Positions 14,661-24,275 are shown, counted from the first letter of the stretch. The stretch: 38,655 nt of DNA from Clostridia bacterium (GCA_017537245.1 JAFYLD010000014.1:1-38655), one strand, 5' to 3'. Notes: a model not told the origin generated them from the letters alone. Numbers and translations: made by a program.

Positions 14661-16478
14661 ATGAGCGAAAATTTAAAATTATCGGAACTAAAGAAAAAAG
14701 CAAATCGTTTGCCACTGACACCGGGCGTATATATTATGAAGGACAAAAACGGAGTAATTATATATATAGGTAAGGCAAAATCGCTAAAAAACCGCGTAAC
14801 GCAATATTTTGGTCTTGGTAATCAACACACCGAAAAGGTGCGAAAAATGGTGTCGTTGGTTGACGATTTTGAATACGTGCTTTGCGATAGCGAGTTTGAA
14901 GCGCTTATACTTGAAAACTCGCTTATAAAGCAAAACCAACCCAAGTATAATATCTTGCTAAAAGATGACAAGGGTTATCACTATATCAAGATAACTGCCG
15001 AAAAATGGCCAAAGATTACTACCGCGATGCAGCTTGACGATAAGGCGGCCGAGTATATCGGTCCGTATTATTCTGCGGCGGTGGTAAAAGATACTGTTTC
15101 GCAAGTGCGCAAAATATTTAAACTGCCCGACTGCAACCGTAGTTTTGACAAGTACACAAAACCTTGTCTTAATTTTCATATTGGTCTTTGCGATGCGCCG
15201 TGCCGCGCAAAGATGAGCCTAGAGCTATATAAAGAGACAGTAAATTCCGCAATTTCGTTTATAAAGCACGGTGGCGGAGAAAACATGATAAAACTCTTGC
15301 AACAAAAAATGGAAGAGGCAGCCGAAAAACTCGATTTTGAATACGCTGCAAAATTGCGCGATCGAATAAACGCGATAAAGAAACTTGGCGACAGTCAAAA
15401 GGTTGTAATGTGCAACTACAAAGACCAAGACGTTTTTGCCTTGGCTGTAATCGAAAATACGGCTTGCATAGCAGTGCTCACTTTTAGAAACAATAAACTA
15501 ACCGACAAAAAACACTTTATAATCGATACCTTTACTGACAAAAACGATCTTTATAGTCAGTTCCTTACTCAGTATTACGATACGGGTGAAATACCACCGC
15601 GTATTCTTATTGATAACGATATTGACTCACGCGAGCTATTGGGGCAATGGCTTTGTGAAAAGAAGGGCAAAAAGGTAGAAATTCTCTTGCCGCAACGCGG
15701 CGAGCAAAAAGATCTTGTCGATATGTGTCGCAATAACGCTGCCGATAATTTGGCGCAAAAGACTGAACTACTCGGTCGCGAGATGTCGGCGCTTAATGAA
15801 CTAGCGCGTCTTTTGGGACTTGCGAGCGCACCGCGTGTTATCGAGTCTTACGATATATCTAACACCGCGGGTGACGAGAACGTTGCCGGTATGATAGTAT
15901 TTCGTGACGGCAAACCATATAAGCCGCATCACAGAACCTTTAAAATAAAAGGCTTTATCGGTCAAGACGATTACCGCTCTATGGCAGAGGTGCTAGACCG
16001 CCGCTTTACCGAGTACGAAAAGGGCGAAAACGAGGGTTTTGCAACCTTGCCCGACCTTATTTTGTTAGACGGCGGCAAGGGACAAATATCGGCAGTAGAG
16101 CCCATTTTTAAAAATCATAATATAAACGTGCCGCTTTTTGGTATGGTAAAGGACTCAAAACACCGTACTCGCGCTATTGCTACAAATGGTGGCGATATAT
16201 CGATTAAAGCGAACGAATCGGCATATCGACTGGTAACGGCGATTCAAGACGAGGTGCATCGTTTTGCCATCACTTATCACAAAAAGCGTCGCAGCGGCAA
16301 AATGCTATCATCAGAACTTACTAACATTGACGGCGTAGGTCAGGCAAAAGCCACCGCGCTTATGAAACATTTTAAAACAATAAAAGCGATAAAAGCGGCA
16401 ACTCTAGAGCAGCTTTGCGCAGTAAAGGGTATAAATAAATCACTAGCGGAGAAAATATATAACGAATTTAACCGCTAG
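14661..16478 (+). CDS. uvrC: Excinuclease ABC subunit C
   Basis: A 605-residue nucleotide-excision repair nuclease that makes both incisions around DNA lesions with UvrA and UvrB. Domains in order: GIY-YIG nuclease (GVYIM at about 22 and YIGKAKSLKNRV at 35-46) and a Cys cluster CLNFHIGLCDAPC. Then come the UVR motif (LLQQKMEEAAEKLDFEYAAKLRD), the RNase H-like nuclease (ESYDISNTAG, LDGGKGQ) and a C-terminal helix-hairpin-helix pair. The ATG at 14661 is preferred because AGGTGA lies just upstream; a GTG nine bases earlier overlaps that site. It is followed eight bases later by a dehydrogenase gene. Confidence 0.97.
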   Translation: MSENLKLSELKKKANRLPLTPGVYIMKDKNGVIIYIGKAKSLKNRVTQYFGLGNQHTEKVRKMVSLVDDFEYVLCDSEFEALILENSLIKQNQPKYNILLKDDKGYHYIKITAEKWPKITTAMQLDDKAAEYIGPYYSAAVVKDTVSQVRKIFKLPDCNRSFDKYTKPCLNFHIGLCDAPCRAKMSLELYKETVNSAISFIKHGGGENMIKLLQQKMEEAAEKLDFEYAAKLRDRINAIKKLGDSQKVVMCNYKDQDVFALAVIENTACIAVLTFRNNKLTDKKHFIIDTFTDKNDLYSQFLTQYYDTGEIPPRILIDNDIDSRELLGQWLCEKKGKKVEILLPQRGEQKDLVDMCRNNAADNLAQKTELLGREMSALNELARLLGLASAPRVIESYDISNTAGDENVAGMIVFRDGKPYKPHHRTFKIKGFIGQDDYRSMAEVLDRRFTEYEKGENEGFATLPDLILLDGGKGQISAVEPIFKNHNINVPLFGMVKDSKHRTRAIATNGGDISIKANESAYRLVTAIQDEVHRFAITYHKKRRSGKMLSSELTNIDGVGQAKATALMKHFKTIKAIKAATLEQLCAVKGINKSLAEKIYNEFNR

Positions 16479-16486
16479 GAGATATT

Positions 16487-17467
16487 ATGAAAATAGCCTT
16501 TTTTGACACAAAACCTTACGACAAAGAATCATTTAAAAAGTACGAAAGTAGCGATATTAGCTTTAAGTTTTTTGAAACCAAGCTAAATATCGACACCGCC
16601 GACCTTGCTCGAGGTTGCGAGGTAGTGTGTATTTTTGTAAACGATACGGCTTCGGGCGAAGTTATAGACAAACTTTACGAATTGGGTGTTAAGGTTTTGG
16701 CGCTTCGATGCGCAGGCTACAACAACGTTGACGTAAAACACGCCCACAAAAAAATTCACGTAGTGCACGTGCCCGCTTACTCGCCATACGCTGTGGCAGA
16801 GCATACTATGGCGCTATTGCTTACCTCTATTCGGCGCATACACAAGGCATATATACGCACAAAAGATTTTAACTTTAGCCTTGCGGGGCTTACGGGTTTT
16901 GACCTTTACGGCAAAACGGTTGGCGTAATAGGTACGGGCAAAATCGGTCGTGTATTTGTAGATATTTGTCGCGGGTTTGGTATGCGAGTTTTGGCGTATG
17001 ATAAATACCCGTCTGATGATATTGGTATAGAATACGTAAGCCTTGACGAGCTTTTTGCGGCTAGTGATATTATATCGCTACATTGTCCGCTAACGCGTGA
17101 TACAAAGCACCTAATAAACGGGGATTCGATCAAAAAGATGAAAAAAGGCGTGGTGATTTTAAACACTTCGCGTGGCGCGTTAATCGATGCCGACGCCTTG
17201 CTAGAGGGTATTAAATCGCGCCACGTTGGCGCTGCTTGTCTTGACGTTTATGAAGAAGAATCAGACGTGTTTTTTGAGGACTTTTCGGGGCATATTGTCG
17301 ATGACGATACCCTAGCGCGTCTAATATCTATGCCAAACGTTATAGTGACCTCGCACCAGGCATTTTTAACCGAAGAAGCGCTCGCAAATATAGCGAGTAC
17401 AACTATTGAAAACGTAAAACAAATATTATATAATGGTGTTTGTCAAAACGAATTATGTTTTTTATAA
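16487..17467 (+). CDS. ldhA: D-lactate dehydrogenase-type 2-hydroxyacid dehydrogenase
   Basis: A 326-residue NAD-dependent D-2-hydroxyacid dehydrogenase. The Rossmann motif GVIGTGKIG is at about 146-154. The catalytic residues appear as Arg229 in NTSRGALID, a Glu in DVYEEESD (about 256-258) and His290 in TSHQAFLTEEAL. The combination DVYEEE, FFEDFS and HQAF is typical of the LdhA branch, which reduces pyruvate to D-lactate during fermentation. It is sandwiched in an operon between uvrC (8 bases) and a secreted esterase (12 bases), with AGGAGA as ribosome binding site. Other 2-oxoacid substrates cannot be excluded. Confidence 0.88.
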   Translation: MKIAFFDTKPYDKESFKKYESSDISFKFFETKLNIDTADLARGCEVVCIFVNDTASGEVIDKLYELGVKVLALRCAGYNNVDVKHAHKKIHVVHVPAYSPYAVAEHTMALLLTSIRRIHKAYIRTKDFNFSLAGLTGFDLYGKTVGVIGTGKIGRVFVDICRGFGMRVLAYDKYPSDDIGIEYVSLDELFAASDIISLHCPLTRDTKHLINGDSIKKMKKGVVILNTSRGALIDADALLEGIKSRHVGAACLDVYEEESDVFFEDFSGHIVDDDTLARLISMPNVIVTSHQAFLTEEALANIASTTIENVKQILYNGVCQNELCFL

Positions 17468-17479
17468 AGGAATGAAAAG

Positions 17480-18772
17480 ATGAAAAAAATATTATGTATG
17501 ATGCTCTCATTGGTGCTACTAATCGGACTTTGCGCTTGTGGTAGCACTCCCGATGATGCAACGTCAACCGAGGTAGAGGTAATTGTAGAACAAGACGAAG
17601 TAGTTTATGAAGAAACCGAATCCAAAACCGAAAGCACAACCGACAACGTTTCTTCAAGCACGCCCACAACGAGCGAGCCTACTGTTTCTGACGTTTCTAG
17701 CAACGATAATACAAGCAGCAAACAAGAGGAGAATTCATCTGTGTCAACACCAGTAGTAGAAGAAAGCATATACTATCTAAACAATGAAAAATCATTCGAA
17801 AAAGTAAAGCTAAACGGTCGATGCGACAAGACCGATTACGGCGTAGCTTTAAATATGTCGGCAAGCGCTATTGAGTTTAACACCAACAGTAGCTCGGTGT
17901 TGTTAGAAATCAATGCCGACCTTGGCCTTTATTACACGGTAGTAGTTGACGGCAAGGTTACAATGGACCACAAGCCGATAGAGGTTAGCGGCACCGATTA
18001 TTTGGCGATAGCTCGCGGTCTTTCTGATGGCACACATAATATTAAATTCATTCGCGACTGTGAAGCGCGTGGCAGCCTTGAATTTATTGTGGTTAATATT
18101 CAACTTGACGAAGGCTCAAAACTACTTAACAAAGATGCCGACAAACAGGTAATAGAATTTTTGGGCGACTCGCTCACGAGTGGTTATGGTAATCTTATAA
18201 CCGGATCTGCGAATGCGAGCGACCTAAAAAACCAAAGCGCAACAAAAGCGTACTCTTATCTACTTGCAAATAAGCTAGGTATGGATTACAGAATCGTATC
18301 TATGAGCGGTATTGCTCTTGGTAAGCGAGAGGGTTATCCAACCTTCCCAGAGTTTTATGCGCTAGAGAGTTATCACCTAGATAAAGAAAAGAAATATACC
18401 TCGTCAAATCCTGCCGACGTTGACGTGGTTGTGGTAAATCTTGGTACAAATGATGCCAGCGATAAACTCTATAACGAGAAAGATCCACAAAGTGTTAAAA
18501 ACTACGGCAAGCGTTATGCCGACCTTATAACTAACAACGGTTACAAAAAGGACGTAAAGATAGTGTTTGTATCGGGTGTTTGTTGGTGTCATACCCAAAC
18601 TGCCGCATATAACGAGGCAATTGCCGAACTTAAAGCGCGTGGTTATAATAATACGTACACCATCGATATTCGCACAATGCAATCGGGCGGCGGCGGTCAT
18701 CCATCTGCCGAAGAACACAAGGAAGTTGCCGACACACTTTACAAATTCTTTAAAGATAATAAAATAGCATAA
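17480..18772 (+). CDS. Lipoprotein SGNH esterase, carbohydrate esterase family 2-like
   Basis: A 430-residue surface lipoprotein. The signal peptide ends in the lipobox LCAC, with Cys20 as the lipidated residue. Residues about 21-95 form a Ser/Thr/Glu-rich linker. A beta-rich domain (about 96-215) then precedes an SGNH hydrolase domain with FLGDSLTSGYGN (nucleophile Ser231), NLGTND and GGGGHPSAEEH (catalytic His407). A jelly-roll in front of an SGNH domain is the CE2 architecture, which deacetylates xylan, glucomannan or other acetylated glycans. It is the last gene of the uvrC-ldhA unit, and a terminator follows. The exact substrate is inferred. Confidence 0.88.
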   Translation: MKKILCMMLSLVLLIGLCACGSTPDDATSTEVEVIVEQDEVVYEETESKTESTTDNVSSSTPTTSEPTVSDVSSNDNTSSKQEENSSVSTPVVEESIYYLNNEKSFEKVKLNGRCDKTDYGVALNMSASAIEFNTNSSSVLLEINADLGLYYTVVVDGKVTMDHKPIEVSGTDYLAIARGLSDGTHNIKFIRDCEARGSLEFIVVNIQLDEGSKLLNKDADKQVIEFLGDSLTSGYGNLITGSANASDLKNQSATKAYSYLLANKLGMDYRIVSMSGIALGKREGYPTFPEFYALESYHLDKEKKYTSSNPADVDVVVVNLGTNDASDKLYNEKDPQSVKNYGKRYADLITNNGYKKDVKIVFVSGVCWCHTQTAAYNEAIAELKARGYNNTYTIDIRTMQSGGGGHPSAEEHKEVADTLYKFFKDNKIA

Positions 18773-18777
18773 AACAC

Positions 18778-18807
18778 AAACTCTGTGCATATTATGCACA
18801 GAGTTTT
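18778..18807 (+). terminator. Rho-independent terminator after the CE2-like esterase gene
   Basis: AAACTCTGTGCAT (18778-18790) pairs with ATGCACAGAGTTT (18794-18806); a short T-run (TTTT) ends the arm. Confidence 0.85.
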
Positions 18808-18826
18808 GCATATTTATTCAAAAGGC

Positions 18827-18855
18827 TTGACAAGTTATATACTTATATATATAAT
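18827..18855 (+). promoter_or_regulatory. Consensus promoter of argH
   Basis: Perfect TTGACA (18827-18832) and TATAAT (18850-18855) are spaced by 17 bases. This is the strongest promoter match in the window. No ARG box was recognised around it. Confidence 0.92.
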
Positions 18856-18890
18856 ATGTAAATACTTAAAATAAAAGAGGTTTATAAAAA

Positions 18891-20282
18891 ATGGCAAAAA
18901 TGTGGACAGGCGTTACTGACGGCGTTACCGACAGTATTGCTGACGATTTTAATTCTTCTATACATTTTGACTCCAGAATGTATGCTCACGATATAAAAGG
19001 CAGCATGGCGCACGCTATGATGCTATCCCTCTGCGGAATTATTGCCGAGGACGAGGCAAACACCATTATTGCAGGTCTTGAGGGCATTCTTGCCGACTTG
19101 CAAAGCGGTAAGTTAGAGTTTGATATGTCTGCCGAAGATATACACATGTTTGTTGAGCAAGAGCTTACTGCGCGTATTGGCGACGTTGGTAAAAAGTTGC
19201 ACACCGCTCGTAGCCGTAACGACCAGGTAGCGCTTGATATAAGAATGTATTTGCGTGACGAAATCGATGAAATCACCGCTCTTTTAAAGGGTTTGGTAGA
19301 GGTTCTTTGCGACAAGGCAGGCGAGCACAAGGCAAGCATTATGTCGGGTTATACCCACCTACAACGCGCACAACCCATTACCTTTGGTCACCACTTGATG
19401 GCGTACGCTATGATGCTGCTTCGCGATATTGACCGTCTTTCTGACTGCAAAAAGCGCATGAATATGTCACCTATCGGCTGCTGCGCATTGGCGGGCACTA
19501 CATATAACACCGACCGCCGTTTTGAAGCAGAAAAACTTGGTTTTGACGGTATTTGTATGAACTCACTCGACGGCGTATCTGACCGTGATTTTTGCGTAGA
19601 ACTTATGTCGGCTATATCACTTATTATGGTGCATCTTTCTCGTTTTTCAGAGGAGATTATCTTGTGGTCTAGCTGGGAATTTAAGTTTATTGAGCTTTCT
19701 AGCAACTACACGACAGGCTCATCAATTATGCCGCAAAAGCGCAATCCCGATATGGCAGAGCTAGTACGTGGTAAAACCGGTAGAGTATATGGCGATTTGC
19801 TGGGACTTCTCACCACACTTAAGGGCTTGCCACTAGCGTATAACAAAGATATGCAAGAGGACAAAGAGGGTGTATTTGACGCTTGCGACACAGTAAAAAT
19901 GTGCCTTAAAGTATTTACACCAATGATCGCTACAATGAGCGTGATAACTGACAATATGAAAAAAGCTGCTGGCGAGGGCTTTATAAACGCGACCGACCTT
20001 GCGGACTACCTTGTTAAAAAGGGTATGCCTTTCCGTACCGCTTATAAGATTTCGGGTCAACTTGTAGCACTCTGTATGCAAAAGAAAACAGTACTCGAGG
20101 ACTTACCACTCGAAGAGTACAAGCAATTTAGCGAACTCTTTGACGAGGAACTTTACGATGCAGTAAACCTTGAAAACTGTGTAAAACGCCGTATTTCCGA
20201 AGGCGGCACCTCGGTAGAATCGGTCGAAAAACAAATTGAGTTTGTAAAGGGACAACTAAAACAAGGGGAGAAGAACAAATGA
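18891..20282 (+). CDS. argH: Argininosuccinate lyase
   Basis: A 463-residue enzyme of the aspartase/fumarase superfamily that splits argininosuccinate into arginine and fumarate, the last step of arginine synthesis. The signature GSSIMPQKRNPDMAELVRGK is present, with HTARSRNDQVALD and GYTHLQRAQPITFGHH as the other conserved blocks. Length is normal. argG, which usually sits beside argH, is absent. Instead a lipoprotein gene overlaps its stop codon by ATGA. The ribosome binding site (AGAGG) is about ten bases before the ATG. Confidence 0.97.
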   Translation: MAKMWTGVTDGVTDSIADDFNSSIHFDSRMYAHDIKGSMAHAMMLSLCGIIAEDEANTIIAGLEGILADLQSGKLEFDMSAEDIHMFVEQELTARIGDVGKKLHTARSRNDQVALDIRMYLRDEIDEITALLKGLVEVLCDKAGEHKASIMSGYTHLQRAQPITFGHHLMAYAMMLLRDIDRLSDCKKRMNMSPIGCCALAGTTYNTDRRFEAEKLGFDGICMNSLDGVSDRDFCVELMSAISLIMVHLSRFSEEIILWSSWEFKFIELSSNYTTGSSIMPQKRNPDMAELVRGKTGRVYGDLLGLLTTLKGLPLAYNKDMQEDKEGVFDACDTVKMCLKVFTPMIATMSVITDNMKKAAGEGFINATDLADYLVKKGMPFRTAYKISGQLVALCMQKKTVLEDLPLEEYKQFSELFDEELYDAVNLENCVKRRISEGGTSVESVEKQIEFVKGQLKQGEKNK

Positions 20283-21199
20283 AAAGAATTCTTGCATTAC
20301 TTGTTGCGATGTTTATGATTTTTGCATTAACTGCTTGTGATGAAGAAGAAAGTGTTTCCACAGGCGAAAGCACGGGAGAAACTACAAGCGCAATAGAAAG
20401 CGCTGATAAAACAGAGGACAGCGCACAAAGCTCAACCGAGGACAAAACTGAGGATGCAGAAAGCGAAGAAACCACAGAAAATACAGCGAGCGACAACACC
20501 GCATCCACAAATGGCAACGACAAATATGGCTCTGTAGGTATGACAAATGCGTATGTTGATAACAGACAACCTGGGGTGCAAGACTCCTTTGTTGCTACAC
20601 CTCCTAAATACACAAAAGACGAGTTTGTAGCAAAGATAATGGCGTACATCAACAATACCGACCCCACCGAAAGTTATCTTTACGGGGAGTCAGATAAAAT
20701 ACCAAAAGACGAGAAAAAATATGTAGAACAATATAATATAAAGGATTTCAATGAAAAGCATGAATTTAATTTATTCCTGCACAAAACAAATTCTTGCGAA
20801 GGTAATTGGGTAACAATTGAAAAATGGGACTATCAATTTACTGACCAGGTTGTATATCAAATCAGTTTGAATTATACAATTGCCTGCAACACCTTGGCAG
20901 AAGTCATTGCTTATGCGAAAAACGACGCTTATCGCTTGGCTCCGTTTTGTGAACTTTCTTCCTCGCAGGTTAGCTATGCTTTGTTAAAACAGGGCTTTCC
21001 CAAGACGACAGCTGTTTCTAAACTCACAGATACCGATTTTGAAAAACTTGCCAACGGCGAATATAAAACAATTATGTCTAATGTTGAAGCTGGTGTAGCC
21101 GATGATTATTCCTGCCATTTTAGTACAGAAATCAGTCAGTTGCAAAATGGACAGTATGAGTATTGTGCACTAGTTTCTCTTCAAATTAGAAATCAATAA
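20279..21199 (+). CDS. Lipoprotein of unknown function
   Basis: A 306-residue predicted lipoprotein. The signal peptide MKRILALLVAMFMIFALTAC gives lipobox LTAC with Cys20. Residues about 21-85 are a Ser/Thr/Glu/Asp-rich spacer. The remaining 220 residues form a soluble domain with no motif I recognise; notable stretches are PKYTKDEFVAKIMAYINN, WDYQFTDQVVYQISLNYT and LAPFCELSSSQVSYALLKQGFP. The last of these resembles host-interaction or Ltp-type helical repeats found in secreted Firmicute proteins, but this is weak. AAGGGGAG lies within the end of argH and the ATGA overlap implies coupled translation. Confidence 0.75.
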   Translation: MKRILALLVAMFMIFALTACDEEESVSTGESTGETTSAIESADKTEDSAQSSTEDKTEDAESEETTENTASDNTASTNGNDKYGSVGMTNAYVDNRQPGVQDSFVATPPKYTKDEFVAKIMAYINNTDPTESYLYGESDKIPKDEKKYVEQYNIKDFNEKHEFNLFLHKTNSCEGNWVTIEKWDYQFTDQVVYQISLNYTIACNTLAEVIAYAKNDAYRLAPFCELSSSQVSYALLKQGFPKTTAVSKLTDTDFEKLANGEYKTIMSNVEAGVADDYSCHFSTEISQLQNGQYEYCALVSLQIRNQ

Positions 21200-21205
21200 T
21201 CATAC

Positions 21206-21243
21206 AAAAAAGAGGAATGGTTCTATGACCGTTCCTCTTTTTT
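21206..21243. terminator. Bidirectional terminator between convergent genes
   Basis: A 16-bp stem (21206-21221 with 21228-21243, core AAGAGGAA/TTCCTCTT, one G-T pair) has A6 and T6 at its ends. It can end both the argH operon and the GH2 operon. Confidence 0.93.
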
Positions 21244-21253
21244 ATAAAACCAA

Positions 21254-22930
21254 TTACTCAAATTGATCCATAAACGCTTGATTTACTAGGTTTGATAGAT
21301 TTTGCATAGTGTCGGCATCAACCTTTACAACCTCGCGGTCGTAGGTTATAAGACCGTTGGTTTCGTTCTCTACGTCGCTGATTTGTGTTAGCACAGTAGC
21401 GCAAAGACCGTTTTTGATATTGGGAATAACCTCGTCAAGATATAGCGATTTAATCGCCTCTAGGAATTTTTCTTTGTCGTCAAAAAAGCGATAACCGTAG
21501 GTTTTGTTTTGGTTAAAGGCGTGCTCCATTATTTTGTAGGAGTAACCGCCAAACTCCGATAAAACCAAGGGACGAGAGCCGTCGGATTTTAACTTTAGCT
21601 TTTTAAAATACACGTGCTCGCTTTTTACGTCGCTAAGCTTTTCGGTAAACCAACCGGACGTTGCGTCCCACACGCGAGAGGGGTCTAGCGTTTTAAGCAC
21701 AGTATAGATGCGGTCGGCATCGTACTGCCCCCAACCCTCGTTAAATATGGTGTAGTAGCACACGCAAGGGTGGTTTTGCAAAAGTGCGATTGTTTCTTTA
21801 CTAGACTGTTCAAAATGCTCGCGGCGGTATTTTGACGCGCGGTGGGTAATGCCTTTTTTAAGTCCTATGGTAGGGAGCGCTGTGTCGATAAAAAAGTTGT
21901 ATTTACCGCTATTTACCATATCTTGAAAAACAATCATACCGTATTTATCACAGTAATAGTAAAAAATATCCGGCTCGATTTTAATGTGCTTTCTAAGCAT
22001 ATTAAAGCCTAAATCTTTAGCAAGCATAATATCTTTTTTATATTCGTCTGCGCTACGGGGAGTGTAGATGCCGTCTTGATAATAGCCTTGGTCTAAAAGT
22101 CCGTTAAAGAAATACGGCTTTCCGTTAAGACAAATAAACGCTTTGTCGCCGATTTTTTTAATTTCTATATCTCTAAGCGCAAAATAAGAGTTTATATGGT
22201 CGTGCCCACTTATTAGTTCAAAATAATAAAGATGGGGATTTTCGGGCGACCACATAATAGCGTCTTTAACGTCTATTTCAAACTCGCTGCCGTTAAAGGT
22301 GTAACTATCGTCACCAATTATAATAGTTTTAGTATCTTCGCCACCGCAAACTGTAAATTTAACGTGGTTATTATTTGTTTTGATAGATATATTTTCAACA
22401 TATTTTTGACAAACGCTTTCAATCCACACAGTTTGCCAAATACCGCTTATTGGGGTGTACCACATACCACCGCGTTTTTTACGTTGCTTACCGTAAGCAA
22501 GTTCTAGGTCAAGCTTATCGGTAACGGTTACAGTAATGGTGTTTTCGCCTTCGAGTATAAGACTTGTTATATCAAACGAAAAGGGTAGATAGCCGCCAAT
22601 ATGCTCACCGACTGATAGGTCGTTGATTTTAACCTCGGCTATTTGGTCAACTGCACCAAAGTGCAAAATAATATGGTTTTTGATAAAGTCGGGTTCAAAC
22701 GAAAACGTTTTTGTGTAAACGTATTGCTCGTCATTTTCTAGCGGTCTTTTAATGCCCGATAACTCTGATTCTGGCGGGTAGGGCACTGTTATTGTGCCAA
22801 CAGGCGATAAAACGTCGTTTTTTAGCACCGACAAATTCCACTCGCCGTTTAGGTTAAAATAAGAATCGCGTTTAAACTGTGGACGAGGGTACTCACCCCA
22901 AGGTGTATTTGCAAATTTTGTATCAGTCAT
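21254..22930 (-). CDS. GH2 family glycoside hydrolase
   Basis: A 558-residue glycoside hydrolase family 2 protein. The N-terminal sugar-binding domain shows FNLNGEWNLSV, YVYTKTF and GGYLPFSFDIT. An immunoglobulin-like domain follows (around WSPENPHLYYFEL), then the TIM barrel with FNMLRKHIKIEPDIFYYYCDKYGM. The acid/base is Glu in FNEGWGQ and the nucleophile Glu in VLSEFGGYS. It lacks a signal peptide and is shorter than most beta-galactosidases, closer to beta-glucuronidase-like or uncharacterised GH2 forms. It overlaps the MFS transporter gene by 8 bases, suggesting uptake and cytoplasmic cleavage of the same beta-linked glycoside. Substrate unknown. Confidence 0.9.
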   Translation of the reverse strand: MTDTKFANTPWGEYPRPQFKRDSYFNLNGEWNLSVLKNDVLSPVGTITVPYPPESELSGIKRPLENDEQYVYTKTFSFEPDFIKNHIILHFGAVDQIAEVKINDLSVGEHIGGYLPFSFDITSLILEGENTITVTVTDKLDLELAYGKQRKKRGGMWYTPISGIWQTVWIESVCQKYVENISIKTNNNHVKFTVCGGEDTKTIIIGDDSYTFNGSEFEIDVKDAIMWSPENPHLYYFELISGHDHINSYFALRDIEIKKIGDKAFICLNGKPYFFNGLLDQGYYQDGIYTPRSADEYKKDIMLAKDLGFNMLRKHIKIEPDIFYYYCDKYGMIVFQDMVNSGKYNFFIDTALPTIGLKKGITHRASKYRREHFEQSSKETIALLQNHPCVCYYTIFNEGWGQYDADRIYTVLKTLDPSRVWDATSGWFTEKLSDVKSEHVYFKKLKLKSDGSRPLVLSEFGGYSYKIMEHAFNQNKTYGYRFFDDKEKFLEAIKSLYLDEVIPNIKNGLCATVLTQISDVENETNGLITYDREVVKVDADTMQNLSNLVNQAFMDQFE

Positions 22931-24218
22931 TTTTTACTTTTGATTCTCCTTTGACAAAAAGCGAAATAAATGCGAAGGTAATAACAATCACAACAAGAGC
23001 TGCGAGGAATATATTTTCATTAGGTAAGAACGAATACGTACCATCGTTGTTTGCGATCATTTCGGCATTTTTAAGCACTACTTTACCAATGTACGGGCCG
23101 ATGATTCCGGGGATTAAAACCTGTGAAAAAATACGCGCGCCCTGGAACATACCTGCTTTGCCTGTGGGTATTAGGTCACGAATCTTTGCGCCAAATACCG
23201 TCATTCCCGAGAGATAGCCGCACATCATAAGAAGTGAACCTATGAATACTAGCATTTGATTTCTGAATAGATAAAGTAATACGTAGCCTATAATTAGCCA
23301 AATTAGTGCGATAAAAGACGAGAATTTTACTCCACGTTTATCGTAAACCTTACCCCAGAAAAATGTAACTACCGACGCTATAATAATTGCCGGCGCCATA
23401 ATAAATACGTAATCTGCCATTTGAAGTGTTTTTTCGTAATAGATTATGAGGTAGGGCATAAATATTTGAATAGAAATATTAAAAATAGTAAACGCAAGCA
23501 AATATAAATATAGCGATTTATTTTTTATTACAGTTTTTGGTAAGAAACCATGAAAAACGTTTGACCAATAATTTTCACCCTGCTTTACAGTGCGGCTGTC
23601 GTCAATAATAAATATTCCCAATATACCGATTAGCGTTACAACAACACCGATAATGGTGAAAATAACCGTCCAAGAGGCAGATTTATCAAGGTCAAATGCC
23701 ATAAATCCGCCAAAAACAACCAATATAGAAACAAGCGGCATCATCGCGTTAACACCTTCGGCGGCGCCGCGTTTTGAACTTTCGGTATTGTCGGTAAGCC
23801 ACGCGTTAAATGCGGCATCGTTTGCGCTAGAGCCAAAGAAGGTCATAACACAGTCAAATATAATAACCAAATTAGCGCCAACCGCCGCTGCCGAAACCGC
23901 GGTAGGGAATAGCGCGTTTATTACGTCCATTCTTATAAAAGCAAACGACAAAATTGATATGCCCCACAATATGTAGCCGCCGCAAATAAACATCTTTCTT
24001 TTGCCAATCTTATCAGACAATGCACCTATTAGTATGGTAGTAACCGTTGCGGCGATCGCGCTTGCCGATACCATGGTTGCAATGTTTTCGCTCGTTGCGT
24101 TAAACATTTTGTAGATAAATACGTTAAGGTACATATTTTCTACAACCCAAGCAATTTGACCTACAAGGCTAAACAAAGTAAGGACTAGCCAAAATTTTGA
24201 ATATGATTTCTCTTTCAT
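22923..24218 (-). CDS. MFS transporter, sugar/glycoside type
   Basis: A 431-residue membrane protein with twelve predicted helices. The cytoplasmic loop between helices 2 and 3 reads IGALSDKIGKRKMF, the MFS motif A (G-x-x-x-D-x-x-G-x-R-x). A matching second copy FFWGKVYDKRGVKF lies in the C-terminal half. Its tight coupling to a GH2 hydrolase gene suggests import of an oligosaccharide or glycoside. GAGGTG precedes the ATG. No clear promoter is visible in the 57 bases between it and the upstream regulator gene, which end in a terminator hairpin, so it may depend partly on read-through. Confidence 0.88.
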   Translation of the reverse strand: MKEKSYSKFWLVLTLFSLVGQIAWVVENMYLNVFIYKMFNATSENIATMVSASAIAATVTTILIGALSDKIGKRKMFICGGYILWGISILSFAFIRMDVINALFPTAVSAAAVGANLVIIFDCVMTFFGSSANDAAFNAWLTDNTESSKRGAAEGVNAMMPLVSILVVFGGFMAFDLDKSASWTVIFTIIGVVVTLIGILGIFIIDDSRTVKQGENYWSNVFHGFLPKTVIKNKSLYLYLLAFTIFNISIQIFMPYLIIYYEKTLQMADYVFIMAPAIIIASVVTFFWGKVYDKRGVKFSSFIALIWLIIGYVLLYLFRNQMLVFIGSLLMMCGYLSGMTVFGAKIRDLIPTGKAGMFQGARIFSQVLIPGIIGPYIGKVVLKNAEMIANNDGTYSFLPNENIFLAALVVIVITFAFISLFVKGESKVKND

Positions 24219-24239
24219 ACTGCACCTCTATAATAAATT

Positions 24240-24269
24240 AAAAACAAAGCCTACTCATGCGGAGTAGGC
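24240..24269 (-). terminator. Terminator of the DtxR-family regulator gene
   Basis: On the minus strand GCCTACTC (24262-24269) pairs with GAGTAGGC (24249-24256), followed by TTTGTTTTTAATT. It lies seven bases after the regulator's stop codon. Confidence 0.8.
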
Positions 24270-24275
24270 CAGGAA

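Noticed and set aside
20128-20667. Open frame of 179 codons on the minus strand opposite argH and the lipoprotein gene
   Set aside because: Its Ser/Val/Leu-rich product is the mirror of the lipoprotein's Ser/Thr/Glu linker; no ribosome binding site.
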